Of a stretch of DNA of 13,823 nucleotides, positions 9,500 through 13,823 are shown one piece after another. Every line of letters starts with the position of its first letter. Position 1 is the first letter of the stretch. The position numbers and the translations under genes are program-made. The stretch comes from Clostridia bacterium (GTDB lineage Bacteria; UBA6262; WVXT01; JAUXBS01), in the NCBI GenBank assembly GCA_030618495.1, contig JAUXDE010000043.1, positions 1 to 13,823 on the forward strand, given 5' to 3'. Under the pieces are notes generated by a model. It did not search any database. It was given only the letters and a program-made list of their open reading frames with translations, and had not been told where the DNA came from.

Positions 9500-10702
9500 A
9501 TGAAAAATATATTAATGTTTTTTGTAGTGGTAGCGCTGGCGTTATGCTGTTTATCAATCCCGGCATACTCCGATTACGGGGCAGCCCCGCTGTTTATTCC
9601 CGGGATAAGAGCGATGGGAATGGGAGGAGCTTTCCTTGCCCTGGCTGACGACCACAACGCTTTCTTTTACAATCCCGCAGGCATATCCCAGAGAGTATCC
9701 CCCTCTTTTTCCTTCTTTGACATCAGTTTACTTATAAACGCAAACTCATATAGTTTTTGTTCGAGCCTGGTTGAATCATACATCGGGGAACAGCCCTTTT
9801 ACCAGGACCCGGCTCAACTGCTTACCTACGTAAATGAAAACATGCTTAACAAGAAGTTTAATTTTTACAGCGGACTGCCGGCAAACCTATCGTTCATTTC
9901 CGCGCCCATTGGTTATTTCAGTGTAGGAATAGGCCTATTCCTTTCGTCAATAAACATGACAGGAAGCGTAACAACGGAATCCGGACTCCCGAATATAAGT
10001 GTAACGGCCAATATGGATTCCGCAATAGTCATACCCATTGCCTACGCGATAGGGGACAACATCATTCTCGGAGCCAGCGCAAAAGTAATTAACAGGATTA
10101 AGCTGATTGACATTGAAGACACTTCCATTATCGATTTCTACAATTTCACTTCCGGAGAACTCATGCACTTTCCCAACAGCCTGTTCGGCTGGGGTTACGG
10201 GTTTGACGCCGGAGTTATGTTTCACCTCGGAGACCAGCTCACCTTAGGCGCAACTGTTAAGGACCTGGCGGGAACTAAGATTAATTATACTGATGAAGTC
10301 GGTCGGGCCCCGATTAGACTCATAGACATAACCAACACGACCGAAGAAATCCCCCCGAGACTCAATCTTGGGATAGCGTACGTTTTCAGCAACGAACAGT
10401 TGCCCATGGGAGATAATGTGACCTTCACTGCCCAGTACAACGATTTAACGGGAAGGCTGGAAGAAGTTGATAGGGGAACAATAAAGCTAAGATGGAAGAA
10501 CATTCATGCGGGCATTGAACTAGCGTGGAACATGCTTTCTATAAGGGCCGGACTCAACCAGGGATACGTTACCGCGGGACTTGGATTTTTCCTCGGACCT
10601 ATGAAGATTGACTACGCTTACTACGGTGAGGAAGTGGGATTGTACGCAGCCGACCAGGTGCAGATTAATCACTTCTTTTCTTGCGCAGTCCGTTTTAATT
10701 AA
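9500..10702 (+). CDS. PorV/UPF0164-like outer-membrane beta-barrel protein
   Basis: The 400-residue product starts with a signal peptide (about 1-24, VVVALALCCLSIPAYS, cleavage before DYG). The mature N-terminus has GIRAMGMGGAFLALADDHNAFFYNPAG at about 36-61 (positions split over two strands). This is the hallmark of PorV/UPF0164 and FadL-like barrels, in which a Gly-rich segment leads into NPAG. The rest alternates polar and hydrophobic residues like transmembrane beta strands, with GIGLFLSSINM, LGATVKDLAGTKI and RAGLNQGYVTAGLGFF. The protein ends in FSCAVRFN, a strand-like terminus. In related families these proteins act as outer-membrane channels or as shuttles for secreted cargo; a specific role here is not evident. 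Only a weak GGAT ribosome site precedes the ATG. Confidence 0.8.
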   Translation: MKNILMFFVVVALALCCLSIPAYSDYGAAPLFIPGIRAMGMGGAFLALADDHNAFFYNPAGISQRVSPSFSFFDISLLINANSYSFCSSLVESYIGEQPFYQDPAQLLTYVNENMLNKKFNFYSGLPANLSFISAPIGYFSVGIGLFLSSINMTGSVTTESGLPNISVTANMDSAIVIPIAYAIGDNIILGASAKVINRIKLIDIEDTSIIDFYNFTSGELMHFPNSLFGWGYGFDAGVMFHLGDQLTLGATVKDLAGTKINYTDEVGRAPIRLIDITNTTEEIPPRLNLGIAYVFSNEQLPMGDNVTFTAQYNDLTGRLEEVDRGTIKLRWKNIHAGIELAWNMLSIRAGLNQGYVTAGLGFFLGPMKIDYAYYGEEVGLYAADQVQINHFFSCAVRFN

Positions 10703-10742
10703 TAAAGCACATCACAGTTATAACTCACACCTGTCGCCTGTC
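10703..10742. other. Short convergent intergenic gap
   Basis: These 40 bp separate the 3' ends of the barrel-protein gene and proS. They contain a 10-bp palindrome AGTTATAACT but no GC-rich hairpin with a T-run on either strand, so no intrinsic terminator can be supported. The two transcripts may overlap at their ends. Confidence 0.5.
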
Positions 10743-12458
10743 TTATATCTGCTTTTCAATAATGGACTTGACCGCGCTTAGCGCTTCATCAACAGGCACC
10801 TTTTCGGTTTTCAGTCCCTTTCTCAGGGTTAACTCAACCTTTTTTTCCTTCAATGACCTGTCTCCAACGGTAATCCTTACGGGAATGCCTGTCAGGTCAG
10901 CATCATTGAATTTAACCCCGGGCCGTTCATCCCTGTCATCTATAATAACATCATAACCGGATTTGAGCAGGTCATTATAAATCTCTTCGCTTACCTTTTT
11001 AATACCGGGTTCATCATATTTTAACGGGACCACCGTTACCTGGAAGGGCGCAATTGACATGGGCCATATAATGCCCTTCTCGTCACTGCCCTGCTCAATT
11101 GCGGCGGCAACAATTCTTGACACTCCTATACCGTAACAACCCATCACAAAGGGCTTCTTGTCGCCTTGCCTGTCAAGAAAATCAGCCTGCAGGGCTTCAC
11201 TGTATTTCGTGCCCAGCTTGAATGTATGGCCTACTTCAATGCCCCGCGAAAAAGCCAGTTTCTTAGCGCATTTTACGCAAATATCGCCTTCTACGGGTTT
11301 GCGCAAATCCAGCACGGCTTTTGCCTTATAGTCCCTTCCTATGTTGATATTCCTTACATGATAATCTTTCTTATTGGCTCCCGAGATACCGTTCACAATC
11401 CCTTCAACCGAATAATCGGCAAGAATATCCGCATTCTTAATGCCCACGGGCCCCGCAAAACCTGTCGGGGCGCCTGTCAGTTTTTCAATCCTTTTTTCAT
11501 CCGCAAGGAAAACCTCGTTCACACCAAGATACTTCCTGAGCTTGGCCTCGTTCACCTCGTAATCCCCGCGCACAAGCACGACTATCAGCTCTCCCTTTCC
11601 GTACCCGTACACCAGTGATTTTATAAATTTATTCTCAGGCTCACCGAGAAACTTTCCCACTTCACTAACGGTTTTCATCCCGGGAGTTTCTACCTCCTCC
11701 AAAGGTTTTTCCTGTCCGGGAGCTTTCTTTTCTGAACTTTCCCGGCCGAGTTCGGCTTTTTCCACATTTGCGGCATAACCGCACCCGCAGGTGATAATCC
11801 CCTCCTCCCCCGTATCGGCAACCACCATGAACTCATGTGAAAAAGACCCGCCTATGGCTCCCGTATCCGCCTCTACCGCGCGGAACCGGAGTCCGCAGCG
11901 CTTGAAAATCCTGTTGTAGCAGTCAAATACCTTCCGGTAAGTTTCTTCCGCGCTTTCCTGGCTGACATCAAAGCTGTATGCATCCTTCATGAGGAATTCC
12001 CTTGCCCTCATCACCCCGAAACGCGGCCTTATTTCATCACGGAACTTTACCTGGAACTGGTACAATAGCTTCGGCAGGTCCCTGTATGACCTTATTTCCC
12101 TCTTAACGAGGTCGGTTATAATCTCCTCATGCGTCGGTCCAAGGCAGAATTCCCTGCCGTTCCTATCCTTAACCCTCATTAACTCAGGGCCGTAAAGGGC
12201 CCAACGGCCGCTTTTGTCCCAGAGGTCCTTCGGCAGCAGCGCGGGCAGGTACAACTCCTGTCCCCCGGCTTTATCCATCTCATCCCTTATGATATTCTCC
12301 ACCTTTCGCAGCGCCCTTAAACCGAACGGGAGGAACTCATAGATTCCCGATGCGAGTTTTCTTATCATCCCCGCCCTTATCATAAGCTGATGCGAAACCG
12401 TATCAGCGTCTTTTGGGATCTCCTTTAATGTTGACAAAAAATATTCAGATAAGCGCAT
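10743..12458 (-). CDS. proS: Prolyl-tRNA synthetase, bacterial type with editing domain
   Basis: ProRS charges tRNA-Pro with proline. The ATG at 12458 gives 571 residues (E. coli has 572) and the family N-terminus MRLSEYFLSTLKE; a longer frame from 12497 is not needed. Class II motif 1 is at about 50-76. Motif 2 is RPRFGVMRAREFLMKDAYSF at 144-163, and motif 3 GCYGIGVSRIVAAAIEQ at 440-456. The INS editing domain at about 225-390, which clears mischarged Ala-tRNA, carries a lysine (K280, FIKSL) where E. coli has its editing Lys279. The anticodon-binding domain is about 470-571. Pairs C224/C226 and C394/C397 flank the insertion and may bind zinc. AGGAG lies 8 nt upstream, inside the end of ispG, and the gap to the ispG stop is 1 nt. 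Confidence 0.97.
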   Translation of the reverse strand: MRLSEYFLSTLKEIPKDADTVSHQLMIRAGMIRKLASGIYEFLPFGLRALRKVENIIRDEMDKAGGQELYLPALLPKDLWDKSGRWALYGPELMRVKDRNGREFCLGPTHEEIITDLVKREIRSYRDLPKLLYQFQVKFRDEIRPRFGVMRAREFLMKDAYSFDVSQESAEETYRKVFDCYNRIFKRCGLRFRAVEADTGAIGGSFSHEFMVVADTGEEGIITCGCGYAANVEKAELGRESSEKKAPGQEKPLEEVETPGMKTVSEVGKFLGEPENKFIKSLVYGYGKGELIVVLVRGDYEVNEAKLRKYLGVNEVFLADEKRIEKLTGAPTGFAGPVGIKNADILADYSVEGIVNGISGANKKDYHVRNINIGRDYKAKAVLDLRKPVEGDICVKCAKKLAFSRGIEVGHTFKLGTKYSEALQADFLDRQGDKKPFVMGCYGIGVSRIVAAAIEQGSDEKGIIWPMSIAPFQVTVVPLKYDEPGIKKVSEEIYNDLLKSGYDVIIDDRDERPGVKFNDADLTGIPVRITVGDRSLKEKKVELTLRKGLKTEKVPVDEALSAVKSIIEKQI

Positions 12459-12459
12459 A

Positions 12460-13539
12460 TCATTTACTCCTTTTCCTTGCCTTACTGACCTGTGCACATT
12501 TTTTCATTTCTTCTATCAGAACTTCAACAATATCCTTTTCTTTTACCTTTTTTATGATTCTTCCGTTTTTAAACAATGTCCCCGCATTTTTTCCTCCGGC
12601 AATACCTATGTCCGCCTCCCGCGCTTCGCCGGGACCGTTAACCGCGCAACCCATTATTGCAACCTTAAGCGGAGGAAAACCGGGATAATCGCTGCACTTT
12701 TGATGAAATTGATTCGTTATTTTAATTATGTCCATTTTACACCGGCCGCATGTTGGACAGGATATCACCTCGGGGCCGCGTTTCCTCAACCCCAGCGATT
12801 TAAGGATTTCATAGCCAACCCTGACTTCCTCTACCGGTCCGTCCGTAAGCGACACCCTTATGGTGTCACCTATCCCTTCGGAAAGCAGGATGCCAAGGGC
12901 AAGGGATGATTTTACCGTCCCCGGTAATCCCGCTCCGGCTTCCGTAACCCCCAGGTGCAGAGGATAATCGGTCTTAGCGGATATTATCCTATAGGCGTTT
13001 ACTGTCGTGCTCACGTCCGGCGATTTCAGAGATATAATAATATCATGAAAACCAGCGTTTTCCAGCACCCTTGCGTGTTTCATTGCCGATGCCGCCATTG
13101 CCCCCGCCCTGCTCCTGCCGGCCAGGGACTTTTCCAGGGAACCGGAATTCACACCAATACGAATCGGTATTCCCTCCCTGCCTGCCGCCTCCGCCACATT
13201 CCTGACACGCGCCTTTACTCCAATATTCCCGGGATTAATCCTTAACTTATCAACACCCTGTTTTATTGCCTCAAGAGCCAGCCGGTAGTCAAAGTGTATA
13301 TCGGCTGCCAGGGGAATACTTATCCTGCTTTTTATCCTGCCGAGCAGTTTTGCCGCCTCCATATCGGGGACCGCAACGCGAACCAGTTCACAGCCGGCAT
13401 TTTCCAGCCTCTTTATCTGCCTTACCGTTTCCCCGACGTTACGCGTATCCGTTTTTGCCATTGATTGAACGGATACAGGAGCATCCCCTCCTACATAAAG
13501 GCTGCCGATTTTGATTTTTCTTGTTTTTCTTCTTTTCAT
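12460..13539 (-). CDS. ispG: 4-hydroxy-3-methylbut-2-en-1-yl diphosphate synthase (IspG/GcpE)
   Basis: IspG makes HMBPP from methylerythritol cyclodiphosphate, the penultimate step of the MEP isoprenoid pathway. The 359-residue length is normal for the short bacterial form. The TIM-barrel half includes VSVQSMAKTDTRN, LAADIHFDYRLAL and KLRINPGNIG. The C-terminal iron-sulfur domain has 4Fe-4S ligands C261, C264 and C298 in CPTCGRC and IMGCAVNGPGEA, with the fourth ligand E305. The ATG at 13539 overlaps the rseP stop by 4 nt (ATGA), and the gene runs straight into proS, so the three look coupled. Other MEP genes such as dxr may lie just outside the right edge; that is inference from common rseP neighbourhoods. 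Confidence 0.98.
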   Translation of the reverse strand: MKRRKTRKIKIGSLYVGGDAPVSVQSMAKTDTRNVGETVRQIKRLENAGCELVRVAVPDMEAAKLLGRIKSRISIPLAADIHFDYRLALEAIKQGVDKLRINPGNIGVKARVRNVAEAAGREGIPIRIGVNSGSLEKSLAGRSRAGAMAASAMKHARVLENAGFHDIIISLKSPDVSTTVNAYRIISAKTDYPLHLGVTEAGAGLPGTVKSSLALGILLSEGIGDTIRVSLTDGPVEEVRVGYEILKSLGLRKRGPEVISCPTCGRCKMDIIKITNQFHQKCSDYPGFPPLKVAIMGCAVNGPGEAREADIGIAGGKNAGTLFKNGRIIKKVKEKDIVEVLIEEMKKCAQVSKARKRSK

Positions 13540-13823
13540 TTATTCTTGATAAACATTCTCAGTATATCCTGGTAAGTGGCAAATACTACGAGAAGCATTA
13601 TAATCGCAAATCCCATCTTTTGAAGAACTTCTGTGGACTTATCCGAAAGCGGCTTCCTTCTTATTGCCTCGATTACCGTTATTATTATAACACCGCCGTC
13701 CACGATTGGTATCGGAAAAAGATTTACAAGCCCCAGCATGATACTTATCGATGCTATGAGGCTCAACAACGATGAGAGTCCTGAACCGGTTGCTTTTGCG
13801 ATTATTCCGACAATACCGATGGG
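13536..13823 (-). CDS. rseP: RseP-family site-2 zinc metalloprotease, C-terminal part (5' end outside window)
   Basis: RseP is an inner-membrane intramembrane protease that cleaves anti-sigma factors and signal-peptide remnants. Only the last 95 codons are in the window, reading PIGIVGIIAKATGSG at the right edge and then LSSLLSLIASISIMLGLVN. The family motif NLFPIPIVDGG follows at about residues 46-56 of the fragment; its Asp is the third zinc ligand. A final membrane helix (FAIIMLLVVFATY) precedes the end. The frame is open to the window edge, so this is a truncated view, not a broken gene. Most relatives have LDGGH at the motif; here it is VDGGV. The stop overlaps the ispG start by 4 nt. 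The HEXXH site and PDZ domains would lie outside. Confidence 0.93.
   Translation of the reverse strand, partial: PIGIVGIIAKATGSGLSSLLSLIASISIMLGLVNLFPIPIVDGGVIIITVIEAIRRKPLSDKSTEVLQKMGFAIIMLLVVFATYQDILRMFIKNK

Noticed and set aside
10716-10735. AGTTATAACT palindrome in the convergent gap as an operator or terminator
   Set aside because: It is AT-rich and short, with no T-run and no second copy near a promoter.
12459-12497. 13-codon N-terminal extension of proS starting at 12497
   Set aside because: It lies within the ispG 3' end in another frame. The ATG at 12458 has a good SD and matches the ProRS N-terminus.
13536-13769. Short independent ORF starting TTG at 13769
   Set aside because: The frame stays open to the window edge and reads as the RseP C-terminal region, so it is the 3' end of a longer gene.

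Overview
The window reads as part of a bacterial chromosome from a Gram-negative-type, probably uncultured lineage. Evidence for a diderm envelope is a probable lipoprotein, a PorV/UPF0164-like outer-membrane barrel protein and an RseP-family site-2 protease. The 16S rRNA is bacterial but divergent, with an unusually long V6 region. The rseP-ispG-proS order and the PorV-like protein would fit a candidate phylum of the Omnitrophota/Elusimicrobiota type. That placement is an inference from memory and is weak; a 16S search would settle it. Genes are dense, and most lie on the minus strand.

Right to left, following minus-strand transcription: (1) 13823-10743 holds the 3' end of rseP, then ispG and proS. 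They are joined by a 4-nt overlap and a 1-nt gap, so they look like one translationally coupled unit. (2) 10702-8521 is a plus-strand pair, a predicted lipoprotein and a PorV-like barrel protein, behind a perfect-consensus sigma70 promoter. (3) 8380-7754 is a divergently transcribed secreted coiled-coil protein. (4) 7720-1623 is a riboflavin operon: FMN riboswitch with intrinsic terminator, then ribD, ribE, ribBA, ribH, nusB and ligA. (5) 1622-1 is a ribosomal RNA operon start: an AT-rich terminator candidate, two tandem consensus promoters separated by a 123-bp inverted repeat, a boxA antitermination site, and the first ~1.23 kb of 16S rRNA, which runs off the left edge.

The rib genes encode all the enzymes from GTP and ribulose-5-phosphate to riboflavin except the dedicated phosphatase step. 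FMN would shut the operon by stabilising the aptamer and freeing a terminator hairpin; I can trace a 9-bp alternative (antiterminator) pairing. nusB and ligA at the operon end are housekeeping passengers. NusB is the protein that binds rrn boxA, and a boxA lies in the rRNA leader about 2.3 kb downstream.

Most of the window is ordinary housekeeping DNA. The less explained parts are the ~62-nt V6 expansion of the 16S, the inverted repeat between the two rrn promoters, and the unrecognised envelope genes at 7754-10702. I see no CRISPR array, transposase, phage gene, tRNA or defence system.
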